A DNA stretch of 64,000 nt, from positions 2,356,001 to 2,420,000 of the forward strand of contig OX337228.1 of NCBI GenBank assembly GCA_946965045.2, read 5' to 3'. Under the pieces are notes generated by a model. It saw only the letters and a program-made list of their open reading frames with translations, was not told the origin of the DNA and ran no database searches. Shown here one piece after another: positions 36,704-47,218 of this stretch (its first letter is position 1; each line of letters begins with the position of its first letter). The position numbers and the translations under genes were made by a program. The DNA comes from Epithemia pelagica. Lineage: Eukaryota > Bacillariophyta > Bacillariophyceae > Surirellales > Surirellaceae.

Positions 36704-38071
36704 ATGGAAGCGACAGATGACCTTGACAGAATTTTGAATGGTGAAGGCAGGGTATTAAGTGGCGCAATCGGGATGCGAGATCACTCGGTGCCAGCTTCTG
36801 ACACTCAGTTGAGCAGTCAGGCTGGTTTAGAAGAAGAATTGACTGGTACCGAATACGACATTCGTCCAGATCCACAGGCAGAGAAAGTTGATTTGAGTAA
36901 AATCCGTGGACAAACAGTTAGCGCAGAAAATAAACTCGCTATTGAGGATGACGCAGAAACAGAACTTGCTGCGCTAGCGGAGCTTCTACCAGAAGTTACC
37001 ACAAAGAGAAGACCCGCAGCTGCAACAAATGAAGAGTTAATGTTTGCTGGAGCGGAAAAGGGAGTCGACGATACTTTTGAGAAAGGTCGTACCAGGGAGG
37101 AAGTTGAGCCTCCTACACCTGCAGCTCCAGCCCGCCAAACTCTATCATCCCCAAAGAAGGAAACACATTTAGAGGATGATGAGGTGGATTCTAACACGGC
37201 AAAAAAGTTGTCAGTACATTCCGTCACGGAGCTTCTAAATCATCAAACATCTATGAAAGTAATGGGATCAGGTGACCAGGAAACTTCTCGAGGTGACATG
37301 GACGGTGGCCACACTTACGGGTCGAATGCTGCACCACAGGATGCTACCTCCTTTGAAGATTATCCTGATTCGGAGCATGCGTTGAACGATGCCAATCAAA
37401 CTTCTGAAGAAGAAGCCGCAAATATTCCAAAAGAGTTTATAAATTCTGGGCAGTCGATATCAACTGCCACCCAGACTCATGAAGTGCGAATGCCTATGTA
37501 TCTCCCGACATTTAAGCCTGCAACCGGATGCACCAACGCAAGTGATTTTATTGTCCGCTGCTTCGTAGCCCGATTAAGGTCTGGAATCACGGTGGTGAAA
37601 CATGGGCGATCTCGCTGGTGCAAATCGCGTCTCCGCGTTCTACAAATTCACCCTGACGGACGCAGTCTGACTTGGAAGCCGGCCGAAGGAGAACCTACTA
37701 CCAACCGAAAACCACCGAAGTTGGACCTCTCTACTTGCCTGGAAGTTCGACACGCATGGTCACCCGATCCGCACAACCCAATGTACACTGGGACTCCGAT
37801 CCTCCGCCAAAAATGTGAAGCAGCAAACGCTCATAAATCGTTCGCGTTGATATTCAAACACCGAACAGTTGATATAACTGCTGTAACAGCAGATCAATGC
37901 AAGGTCTTGATGGAAGGATTTAGTGCACTTTGCTTCCGGCTACAGGTCGCTAGTTTGGCCGGCCGCTCGGGCAACAGGAACAAGGCCGCTCGACCGATGC
38001 CAGATGAAGACGGAGTTTCCGTTACTGCAAGTGCAACTTTAACGAACTCCTCTACCCCAAAGAATCGATAG
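36704..38071 (+). CDS. PH-like domain protein
   Basis: A single exon of 455 residues from ATG 36704; the longer frame begins at a TTG. The first 260 residues are acidic and disordered, with no motif. Residues about 280-430 look like a PH domain of the phospholipase C type: GITVVKHGRSRWCKSRLRVL, SLTWKPAEG, LDLSTCLEVRHAW, KSFALIFKHRTVDITAVTAD and a final helix QCKVLMEGFSALCFRLQVA. The strand order and the closing amphipathic helix fit. The Lys/Arg residues around HGRSRWCKSR could bind phosphoinositides. No enzymatic domain is attached. The protein probably acts at membranes, but its role is unknown. Confidence 0.7.
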   Translation: MEATDDLDRILNGEGRVLSGAIGMRDHSVPASDTQLSSQAGLEEELTGTEYDIRPDPQAEKVDLSKIRGQTVSAENKLAIEDDAETELAALAELLPEVTTKRRPAAATNEELMFAGAEKGVDDTFEKGRTREEVEPPTPAAPARQTLSSPKKETHLEDDEVDSNTAKKLSVHSVTELLNHQTSMKVMGSGDQETSRGDMDGGHTYGSNAAPQDATSFEDYPDSEHALNDANQTSEEEAANIPKEFINSGQSISTATQTHEVRMPMYLPTFKPATGCTNASDFIVRCFVARLRSGITVVKHGRSRWCKSRLRVLQIHPDGRSLTWKPAEGEPTTNRKPPKLDLSTCLEVRHAWSPDPHNPMYTGTPILRQKCEAANAHKSFALIFKHRTVDITAVTADQCKVLMEGFSALCFRLQVASLAGRSGNRNKAARPMPDEDGVSVTASATLTNSSTPKNR

Positions 38072-38382
38072 TTTTATGCGAATGCTTTGTTTATCTTAAT
38101 CACTTATTATATCTGTTTTAATGGCATGTGTTTCATTCTTCTCATACTGCTGCTCTATCTCTAATCTCTATGTGTGCATATGATAGGTACTGACGTTCTT
38201 TGGTAGCTCAGGAGCGATCAAAGGGCGACCAAGAAGTTTCAACCACAGAGTACGTGTGCCACCCAAACAACCGCGCAACAGCGCAACTACAACTGTGGTG
38301 TTGATGCGCCGATAACTCTGTTTCCTCCCTTATCAAGACGTTACTTTCTTTGTTGTTGTAAGGAGGAAAGAAGTGTTTAAAT
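38072..38382. other. intergenic region before QCR9-like gene
   Basis: This 311-bp region is AT-rich in its first half. A minus-strand ORF overlapping the QCR9-like first exon is a shadow of it. It contains the promoter for the QCR9-like gene. Confidence 0.4.
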
Positions 38383-38851
38383 ATGAATAGCTTCTTCGCT
38401 ACGCGATCGGTATCCTTGCTACGTTTGACGGGTCTTCGTTCCGCGTCCGCCACATCGTCCGCGAGGCGGACCATGGCAACGAAAATTAACTCCTTCTCGA
38501 GTACTCCCTCTGCTATCGTTCCCGCCGACTTTCTCCGAGGATGGTATAATACGTAAGTTGATTAAAAAAATTTCTTACGATGGTCGTACCTCGGGTTCCG
38601 TGGACCTTCTTACTGACCTTCCGTTTCGTTACCCTGACAGGTTCGGTAAATCAACGGCCAAGTACGCGACTTGGGTGGTAATCTTGGTTATTGCTGGTGA
38701 ATTGACTGTCGGGAAGGGAAGAGATCTTCTGTGGGAGATGAACAATCATGGGCGTACTTTCAGAAGCGCTGACTGGAGCAAGTTTGATCAGTTTGATGAG
38801 GATGACGACGATGATGAAGACGATGACGACGATGAAGATGATGACGAATAA
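38383..38851 (+). CDS. Cytochrome bc1 complex small subunit, QCR9/UQCR10-like
   Basis: Two exons, 38383-38552 and 38641-38851 (intron 88 bp, GTAAGT donor, CCTGACAG acceptor), 126 residues. The join reads GWYNT-FGKSTAKYATW. The N-terminus is a mitochondrial presequence type: MNSFFATRSVSLLRLTGLRS, rich in Arg and Ser with no acidic residue. One membrane segment follows (YATWVVILVIAGELTVG), then the pattern LLWEMNNHGRTFRSADWSKF. This resembles the QCR9 pattern of a single helix followed by xNxGKLWKD. The protein ends in a long Asp/Glu run, as yeast Qcr9 does on a smaller scale. The assignment rests on pattern and topology, so another small respiratory-chain subunit is possible. Confidence 0.6.
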
Positions 38852-39182
38852 ATGTGGAAACTGTAAGAAAAGGTTCTAATGTGGCTGGACCCCTTTGGAG
38901 TGCACTCCAATGAAGACTTACTGTTTTATCAAGGAATTATATCATGAACTAAGGGCGAAATCTTCGCACAATAGTCTAATCGGGTACAGAACTATCCGTC
39001 GAATCTACCCAATGTGATTGTCTTCGACTTCGATCGACAACTGAATCATTGTCATTAGAAATGTTGGGCAATATGTACCTGATACCTGGAAACCTAACTT
39101 CTCTCATCTGATCGTGGCATTATGACGCCCGTTTTAGTATAAACCTATCCGAGATGCAATGTTTTGATGTCGTTTAAATATC
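38852..39182. other. convergent intergenic region
   Basis: The 331 bp between the QCR9-like gene (+) and the trifunctional enzyme gene (-) must hold two 3' UTRs. Nothing else is seen. Confidence 0.45.
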
Positions 39183-41770
39183 CTACGAATGGAACTTTTT
39201 GTTTGTGGAAGCGTAATCCTTCAGGAGCTGGCATGGTTCAAACTGGGGACCATTCTGATCCGCAAACCGATTCATCATGTCCACATATCCACTAACACCG
39301 ACTTGATCCAAGTATCGGAATGGACCGCCTCGGAATGGAGCAAATCCGGTTCCAAAGACTAAACCAATATCACCAACTTCTGGATTTGCGATGATCTCGT
39401 CTTCCAAGCATTTAGCAGCTTCGTTCACGAATCGAGAGACAAGACGATTTTGGATGTCTTCCTCAGAAAGCCTTAAATCCCTTTCCACGAATTTTTTCAA
39501 GTAGGACTGGACAGCCGGGTTGACCGTCTTCTTTTTCCCCTTGTACGTATAGAATCCTTGACCAGACTTCTTTCCCAGCCACCCTTTCTCCATCATTTCC
39601 TTCATAATACTTACATCACCACCTTCCATTCTCACACCGAGATCGGCATTCGACAGAAACGTGGCCACGTGCGAAATGATATCGATTCCGACATCGTCAG
39701 CTAGGGATATGGGGCCCACTGGCATCCCAAAGTTCTTGATAGCCTTGTCAAGCCCTTCCAATGAAACTCCGTCACGTATCAAGGCTGCCGTCTCAACTAG
39801 GTACGGCCCAAAACAACGGTTCACGTAAAAGCCAGGCACATCTTTCACAACGATACATGTTTTGCCTTGCTTGGTTCCCACCTCAAATGCGGTCGCTATG
39901 GTTCGGTCACTGGTTCCCTCGTGAGGAATGATCTCCATTAGCATCATTGCCGGAACGGGAGAAAAATAATGCATACCAATGATGTTCTCGGGACGGGTGG
40001 CTCCTTGGGCGATGGAGCCAATTGGGATAGCACTTGTGTTTGTCGCGAAAATGCAGTGAGCTGGTGTCGCTCGCTCAACGTCAGCGACAATCTTGCGTTT
40101 CAAATCGATATCTTCATATACGGCTTCAATGACCTGAGAACAGACAGAAAGTACCATGTCCAATCATGTACGAAATTAGACAGTGTCAATGTCTGGACTT
40201 CCACTGATGCTCCAAAGTAGACTTACCATATCGGCATTCGCAAAGTGTCGATCTAAAGAAGGATTGTCGTCTGTCAAAGGTGTAACATTTGATGTGTTGA
40301 TGCTGAACTGGTGTGTAGTCATACGCTTTCGAGAGACTTTCTTTTTCCAGTTATCAACCATGTAAGACTGACCCCTTGCAACCGACTCGTCGTTGCGGTC
40401 CTTAAGCATGACTTGGAAACCCTTTTCTGCAGAAACTTGACCAATTCCAGCCCCCATCAGTCCCGCTCCCATGATTGCTATTTTCTCAACTGGAAGCGCT
40501 GTGTCGGAACTGAAATCATGTTTCTTCATTTTTGTCATGAAATCAAAAATACCGATCAGGGCTTCTGACTCGGGCGTCGCTGCGAGAGCGGCAAACTGTT
40601 CCCTTTCGTACTTGAACTTTGCATCGCCATGAGGGTTTTCCAATCCATACTTGATGCAATCAAGAATCTTGAACGGAGCCGGATACTTTCCATTGGTGTT
40701 TTTCATTACATTTTCCGACGCAAAATGCCAAATAATGCGACGTCCAAGTGAGTTGTCTTCCAAAAGTCGGTTGGTGAATGACTTTGTTTTGCGTTTAGGC
40801 TTTAACGTCTTGTTTGAAAGTCCAAGAGCTGAGGCTATGGCGACCTGTTCAAGTGAGGCTGGAGCGACGACCAAATCAACCAGACCCATTTTTTTGGCTT
40901 TGTCTGGCCGGATCTCTTTTCCTAGAAGCATCATCTCAATAGCAGGCTGCACGCCAACCAGACTTGGAAGATTCTGAGTTCCTCCGAATCCAGGAAGTAG
41001 TCCTAACTTAACTTCCGGGAGACCCATCTACTCAAAAACAAACGAGTGAGGATGCAATGTCGTTTATATAGTTCGACGCATTTCTCGTCAGGAAAGTGTC
41101 TTACCTTGGTTTTTGGGTTGTCCGTGCAAATGCGATAGTCGCACCACAAACACCATTCCAAGCCACCTCCGAGCGCAGGCCCATCAATTGCCGCGACTAG
41201 GGGAACTCCCTTCGATCGCATGCGCTGAAACAGCTTCAGACCACCTTCAATCACAGGGATCAGGTCTTGTTTGTTTTCGGTTCGCTTGATGTCGTAGATA
41301 TCAGCTCCCACGATAAATGTGTTTGGCTTCGCGGAGGTAAACACCACGGCCTTGACGTCATTATTGTTCTCAAGATCGTTCGTCCACAAAGCTTTCGCTT
41401 CGTCGGCCAGAGCAAAACTAATAGCATTGACGGATTTACCCAGGCAGTCGAATCGGACAATAGCTACTCCACTGTCTGTGATCTCAACGTTCCGAAAGAA
41501 CTGATACTGTCGTTCTGGAGTCGGTACAAAGGGGGTGGCTCCTGTCTCTTCAAGTGAGACATGCTGCTTCATTCGAGTCGAGTGGTCGTCGTTCGCCACT
41601 GGTGCCGTCGACTGCAATCGTCGAAACACCGATGACGGCTGGCTGCCAACCATGATTCTTGGTCGAGGGTTCAAATACATGGTTGTGATGGATGATTGAC
41701 CTGGGACAGAAACGGCTGATAGAGGGCGGCAGCCCATCGTTCGCAAGCACACTCGGCCTCTCGTCAACAT
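39183..41770 (-). CDS. HADHA: Mitochondrial trifunctional enzyme alpha subunit (HADHA)
   Basis: Three exons on the minus strand: 41105-41770, 40227-41027 and 39183-40133, giving 805 residues. The introns are 77 and 93 bp, both with GTAAG donors. The joins read DNPKTK-MGLPEVKLG and FANADM-VIEAVYED. The protein combines 2-enoyl-CoA hydratase and 3-hydroxyacyl-CoA dehydrogenase of fatty-acid beta-oxidation. The hydratase half shows NTFIVGADIYDIK, AAIDGPALGGGLEWCLWCDY and PEVKLGLLPGFGGTQNLP. The dehydrogenase half shows the NAD loop IAIMGAGLMGAGIGQVSAEKG, FATNTSAIPIGSIA, IIGMHYFSPVPAM and VKDVPGFYVNRCF. The Arg-rich N-terminus (MLTRGRVCLRTMGCRPLSAV) is a likely mitochondrial presequence. The beta (thiolase) subunit is not in the window. 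Confidence 0.95.
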
Positions 41771-42105
41771 TGTCGTGTTCTTTCCAATCTCCTAGTGCAA
41801 TCCTTTTACATTTGCACAAATGAGACAAGATACGATTTCCTATCGTATATCATGTTGACACTTTTAAACGTGACTGAAGTCACGAGAAGCGTCACCCATC
41901 AAGAAGATGTCGCGTCATGATGTCTCTGTGTCTCTTGTCGTCCACATTATTTCTTATTCGCTTTTGTATAGTCTTATGAGTCGCGTCAGTTCTACCGGCT
42001 TCTTTTATCCCGAGCCCCAACGCAACAAACGTTGCTGCAACAAGGTTCTTGTTTTCGAGACGACCATATCGATATCCCTATTTTTAATTCTACGACATCA
42101 ACAAC
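41771..42105. promoter_or_regulatory. divergent promoter region
   Basis: The 335 bp between HADHA (-) and the helicase-associated-repeat gene (+) must hold both promoters. It includes a GTGACTGAAGTCAC-type partial palindrome near 41871. No element can be assigned. Confidence 0.4.
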
Positions 42106-43667
42106 ATGTCGCCTAACACAAAACGTCCTTCATTGCCTCTAGCAAAGAATGCTCCAGGCTATGAAGAAGGGACGGGCCAAGGAAGTTACCCGTCTAAGCG
42201 CGCTAAACATGAAAACGATGACGAAGATTCCAAGCAAGACACCCCGGCCGAAATTGGAGAAAGCTTCCACGATGATGAGGATATCTTAACTTCGGAGACA
42301 CTTAAGGAGCAAGATCCTGCGTCAAGCAGGAATATGCCAGCCGAAAACATAGCTCGACCGTCGTACGAGACCATTCGAGCAAATCCGTAAGAATTTCTAT
42401 GTATCAAAAGAGATGAGAAATGATCAACTTTCACCTTACCGTTGATGGTTATTTGTAGAACGGACCCTGCTTTCTTTAATCAGTACTTGTTCGCGCTTCT
42501 GTCCTTCAAAGTGGATACTGGGACCTATGCGGTTCACAAGGATGCATGTCCGAATTTATATGCTTGGCTCGGACACATGAGGCGCGAATATGCACGTCTC
42601 ACACACCAACCCGCAACAGCAACGTTGACGGCTGAACAGAAAAAGATCCTCGAGTACTTGCACGTGCCCCTGACGGTAAGTGTGTTCCCCCAGAGCCTTC
42701 CTACTTTTGTAGGATGAACAAATCTTACATGAATCCATCTGTTGTTGCTACTTCAGCACCGTGGAGATGACCATTGGAACCGCTTCTACAACATGCTTCG
42801 GGACTACAAAGAACGGCATGGCCATGTCCTCGTCCCGCGCTTGTGTGAAGTCCCAGGTAAGAGTCAATGGTATGACTGTATGTTACCCTTTCCACTTTCC
42901 TTACACGCCCTTGCCCTGTACCACCTTGATTCGAACTGCCTAGGTTTGGGAGACTGGGTAAGTAATATGACTCCGGGAGATCCGTTTTATGTTGTGCCAC
43001 GTACGCCTAATTTGGTTCCTTTGTTTATTATTGCACACAGGTCACTGATCAGGTGTGTTTTCTAATGCTGTTGATTTGTCAATGTTTTTTAAAGAGGGAG
43101 TCGACTGAACTAACATTTCTCGTTTCTTTCCCTTCAACTTCCCTTAAACAACAGCGTCGACAGTACAAGGCATACAAGCTTGGCAAAGCCTCCCAACTCA
43201 CAACAGAACGTCGTGAGCGTTTAGAAAAGCTTGGCTTCACGTTTCAGGTTCGATCGCGTCCACAGTGGGATAAGAGATACGAGGAACTGGTTGAGTACAA
43301 GAAAAAACATGGAGACTGTAAGGTTCCCCAGCACTTCAGCGAAAATCGAGCACTGGGCAAGTGGGTTGCAAAGCAAAGAGAACAATACAAGCTCAAGAAG
43401 AAGGGACGACATTCATTTTTGACGCCAGATCGTGAAGAAAAGTTAAACAACATCGGATTTTTGTGGCAAGTCCGGTCGGCAATAGCTGAAGAAAACGAGG
43501 ACGAATTGCAACGTGGACAGCAAATCGCACTGCCGTCAACGACAACAACGTTACCCCCGACCGGGATACAGAACACATTGGCAGCTGCTCAATCGGACAC
43601 TTCAGGGCTCACGGCACATCCACCTGCAACAGATCCTCTTGCGATGAGGGATGTTGCCAATCTGTAG
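42106..43667 (+). CDS. Helicase-associated (HA) repeat protein, six exons with two microexons
   Basis: Proposed exons are 42106-42386, 42459-42675, 42757-42856, 42944-42957, 43041-43052 and 43155-43667, giving 378 residues. All introns are GT-AG. Exons 4 and 5 are only 14 and 12 nt and encode part of GLGDW and VTDQ. Without them the first HA repeat would lack its central tryptophan motif. With them it reads DDHWNRFYNMLRDYKERHGH, LVPRLCEVPGLGDWVTDQRRQ, YKAYKLGKASQLTTERRERL, EKLGFTFQVR. This matches the second repeat (QWDKRYEELVEYKKKHGD to IGFLWQVRS). HA domains (PF03457) are abundant in diatoms and are thought to bind nucleic acid. The N-terminal 95 residues are acidic and disordered with an SKRAK basic patch. 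Function unknown. Confidence 0.8.
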
Positions 43668-43793
43668 TTCGCGTCTGTATGCCAATAACAGTTGAATGCC
43701 AGTCTGCAATGTCAAAAGCGGAGAGTCTTAGGATATTCACTGGGGCCTCCCAAAATGTTAAAACATACATTGGAGTCTCCCAAAAGCAGATGC

Positions 43794-45137
43794 TTAGATT
43801 AGGTTGACCTCAATGTTCCCACTCTTACTTGTGCTGAATAGCGTGTTCGGTTTTGACATTGCCAAGAGAACAGCTGGTCCTACCCGTCCTTCAAGAATTT
43901 GAAGATCTTCATTGTCCATTGAAGAATCTAACCAGCACCAACAATCCAATCTGTTTCTGTTTCGATTCAGCCATTCATGTAGTTGCCATGCTGTTGGGTC
44001 TGTGAACAGAAATAAGGTTCCTTTGTTGGATAGTTTAGTCAGTGTGGTTTTACTGTCTTCACAGTGCCCTTGAGTTGGTCCTTTGGTCGAGCAAGCGTCC
44101 ATTATCCTATCATAGAACTCGAACCACCTGCCTCTCGTTTCTGAAAGCAGATACGAAGTCATGATTAAATCCGCCTCCGCACACTTCTCAAAGGCAGCAT
44201 GGTTACTACTCGCATATTCTGTATTACCCAATACGTCGCAAACATTCAGTTGAACATCTTGGACCAAATTCAAGCCAAGAATAATATTTTTCACAGGTTC
44301 AACAAGAGATTTCCACTTTGGCATTGCCCAATCTAGTAGCACAAGCCTTTTCAATCGGCTGTTCTGTTCCCCCAAGCTCTTTGCTCCAGAAAGTGCGGCA
44401 AGCCATGCCGCCATTCCTACACCATCACATCCCGGACCGCATCCTATGCTCACAACTGACTGGACGGATCGAAGGCGATTCCACAGCCGATCTCTTGTTG
44501 TTCCCTTTTCGTCGACACTATCGGATGGAGGGATCAACTTTGAAGCAGACGTGGCAATCAAAATTGCACGTTCAATAAATTTTTGTCTTACATATCCCTT
44601 GAGAGCTTCCTCGTTGTCGAACATGGCGAGCTCCTGTGTCCCCTTCGTCATGTTACGCAATAGGGAACGAGCCTGATGAGTCTGAAACTCTTTCTTGGCG
44701 GCGGTTGATTCAGAGGACCACCTTTTTGATTCTTGGAAATGACGTGGCTTTATTTTTCTTTGAATCTCATGGTATATTGATTCTATAAGCCTTCGGCTTT
44801 CGTTTACAACAGCCGATGGGTCATCCATGGAGTTCGCTGGATTCGCGTGGGTGTCCTTTGGATTTTGTTGCTGCAAGACAGTCTGCAAATCTCGAAGCGC
44901 CTGGTCAGCTGCGGCAAGATCTTTTCGTCGCAGGGCATGCTCATATCGAATTTGATATTTTCGCTTCCGACTTTCAAGCTTAAGTCGGGCCTTGAGAGCC
45001 TTCTTGACTTGTTTCTCACCGGGTGTGAGGTCTTTGTTTGGCACGCATCGCGCCACAAACTCATTTTTGTTTTTCACGCATGGTGGATCATCAACGGTCC
45101 CTTCTCTCCGATCTGAGCTAGATTGTTTCTGGTCCAT
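43794..45137 (-). CDS. Methyltransferase-like protein
   Basis: A single exon of 447 residues. The first 150 are charged, with a helical Lys/Arg-rich segment (VKKALKARLKLESRKRKYQI). Residues about 225-400 look like a Rossmann methyltransferase: VVSIGCGPGCDGVGMAAWLA as motif I, RLVLLDWAMPKWKSL as the acidic strand end, VQLNVCDVLGN, and ADLIMTSYLLSETRGRWFEF as motif IV. The last strand pair is GTLFLFTDPTAWQ and VGPAVLLAMSKP. The SAM loop is convincing, but the substrate is not recognised. It is probably soluble since no membrane segment or signal is seen. The ATG at 45137 has no upstream in-frame alternative in the track I could follow. Confidence 0.65.
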   Translation of the reverse strand: MDQKQSSSDRREGTVDDPPCVKNKNEFVARCVPNKDLTPGEKQVKKALKARLKLESRKRKYQIRYEHALRRKDLAAADQALRDLQTVLQQQNPKDTHANPANSMDDPSAVVNESRRLIESIYHEIQRKIKPRHFQESKRWSSESTAAKKEFQTHQARSLLRNMTKGTQELAMFDNEEALKGYVRQKFIERAILIATSASKLIPPSDSVDEKGTTRDRLWNRLRSVQSVVSIGCGPGCDGVGMAAWLAALSGAKSLGEQNSRLKRLVLLDWAMPKWKSLVEPVKNIILGLNLVQDVQLNVCDVLGNTEYASSNHAAFEKCAEADLIMTSYLLSETRGRWFEFYDRIMDACSTKGPTQGHCEDSKTTLTKLSNKGTLFLFTDPTAWQLHEWLNRNRNRLDCWCWLDSSMDNEDLQILEGRVGPAVLLAMSKPNTLFSTSKSGNIEVNLI

Positions 45138-45408
45138 CTGTCCCGGTGAAGATCGTCTTATCTCTCAAGCCGGATTGTCACCGATCCCTTCTTTTTCGCT
45201 ATCGTAGGTCGGCCATCGTCGTGCGTCGTGCCCTTGACTTCAAAATCCTACTGATACTCCAACTGCGGCTCCTACGTCGTGAAGACTACCCACATAGGAT
45301 GAGAAGCTATGAGTAGGTATCGGGGCTGACAGCCTAGAGGTACTACTGGGATTAAAATAGGCCTTCGATAAACTGTAGTCGATTCACTGAAGGTTCTTTC
45401 TTGATCTT

Positions 45409-46829
45409 CTACCCTAGTTCTTTTCTCCATAGAATGATTTCTTGTTGTTTGAAGTATCGCCGATCGTCTTCATCGACCAAGACTAAATTCAGGAAATATC
45501 GAACGCTGAATCGGTTATTGGAGGCATTGTACGTTGGCGTCAAATCGGCTGCAATACCCGCCAAGGACAGCTTGACTGGAATCGTTTCTCCCTTCACGGG
45601 TGCCCCATCCATGATTTCATATTTGATCAAGGTTTGGGTTTCCGTAAAGATATTGTTCGGATCGCCGTTGTTGTTATTCGAGTTGTTGGGATTGCCTGGT
45701 TGGGCCATGGGGTTACCACCAGCAGTGTTTTGGGCCATGGCTGCGGCAATGGCCACTCCTTCTCCACTCGTTTCGCGACGCAAAACGGCCAATTCCATGT
45801 ACTTGATTTTGATGCGTACCAGAAGGAAATGGATCTGGCCACGAATGGTATCCAGCAAATGATAATGTCTTCGTTCGTACTCAAATTCAATATGCAAACA
45901 ATCTTCGATACCCACTTCCATTTTAATGGGTTCATCGTGCGCAGGAGGCTGTTGCAACAGTTGTACCCACACATCGTGCTCCCGTCTCAACGGAGGTACA
46001 AACTTGCGTTCCATGACAAACTGGACCATGTACCGTACCGACACATTTCGACCTCGATAAGACTCGAGTTCCTTGTCCATATTCTTGAAGCGAAAAGGCA
46101 TGACTGTTTGCTGTTGGAACAACACATCCGGAGGAGCTAACTCCTTAGCCAAACTGACAAAGTCATAATGCGGTTTTCCTTCGTGAATACCGACGCTCAT
46201 ATCAATGCGACCGATAAATTGTAGTTTAATACCCAAATGATCAGCCTTTTTCCCCGGTGGTAGAGTCAAAATAACATGGCCTTCAATGTCCTGTGAAGCT
46301 TCGTATGCATACCATTGGTGTGATACAGCTGGAGACTGCATCATCATGGGAGCACCGCCACCAGCCGTGGGATGATGAGGAGGAGGCTGACCCGGGTGAT
46401 AGTGGGAATCGGGACCCGGAGACATGTGGGAATTGTATGGGTCCGAGGACGGCTGTTGAGACGGCGGCATCATCATGTTGTTGCTTTGAGGAGCAACACG
46501 TTGTGGATGTTTTACACGCCAGAATGGATTCTTGTGCATTTTCCATGAGGGGAGATGGTCCATCGGTACCACCATTGGTTTTGCCATGATTACTCCCGAA
46601 GATGCATCTGTCGCTGGTTGTGGCGGCTGTGGAGGAGGAGGCGTCAGGCGAATCTCCACCGTCAACCCACTGCCACCGGTCAAGGCACCAAAAAACTTTC
46701 CCTGTAGCATACAAGATAAGCTAATCCATGAGGCGTTTTGTCAAAATTCATCTCGCCATTGACTGTGACATTTTTCGAGACTGGTGAAACGCAATTTCCA
46801 CAACGATTCGGAGCACTCACCACATCCAT
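45409..46829 (-). CDS. VPS26: Retromer subunit VPS26
   Basis: I propose two exons: a 9-nt coding first exon 46821-46829 (Met-Asp-Val, then a GTGAGT donor) and 45409-46701 after a 119-bp intron with acceptor TGCTACAG. This gives MDV-GKFFGALTGG and 433 residues. The unspliced alternative starts at ATG 46710 (MLQGKFFG), where the acceptor itself would encode MLQ. VPS26 has an arrestin fold and joins VPS35/VPS29 to sort cargo from endosomes. Clear family stretches are HLGIKLQFIGRIDM, VSVRYMVQFVMERKF, EVGIEDCLHIEFEYER and the C-terminal FSVRYFLNLVLVDEDDRRYF followed by KQQEIILWRKE. An unusual low-complexity insert of about 100 residues (Pro, His, Met, Ser) lies near residues 20-125, and an Asn-rich loop lies near 345-365. 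Confidence 0.9.
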
Positions 46830-47218
46830 TGTTCGGCACTGGCTCGTCTGCTTCTATGGTCTTCTGCCGTATGGACGAGGAAACTATTTGCTGTTCCACA
46901 CAAGTCGTTAAGGCAAATCTATTCTTGTCGTGCCGAGCTGAATGAATCCAACGGGCGGAGCTCCCTGTTGTGCGACCGAAAACGACCGATGGGTGTTCAG
47001 TCGTGGATGGAGGCCCGACTCCCGACTGACAACTGACGGCTGACCGACATTCACTCGTGTTCGTGTCGGGGCGGCGTGCGCTTGCTCGAATGCGCCTGCG
47101 CGTTTGCGCCGGTACACGAAAAAATAATTGGTGTCATTTTTTGGCTCCATCCTCCATCACAACAGAGCGAGGTCTGGAATAGTAAGGTTGGAGATCTCTT
47201 GTTGTGTCGGACATTATC
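46830..47218. promoter_or_regulatory. divergent promoter region
   Basis: 389 bp between VPS26 (-) and the membrane protein gene (+). Both promoters must be here. Short ORFs are shadows. Confidence 0.4.
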
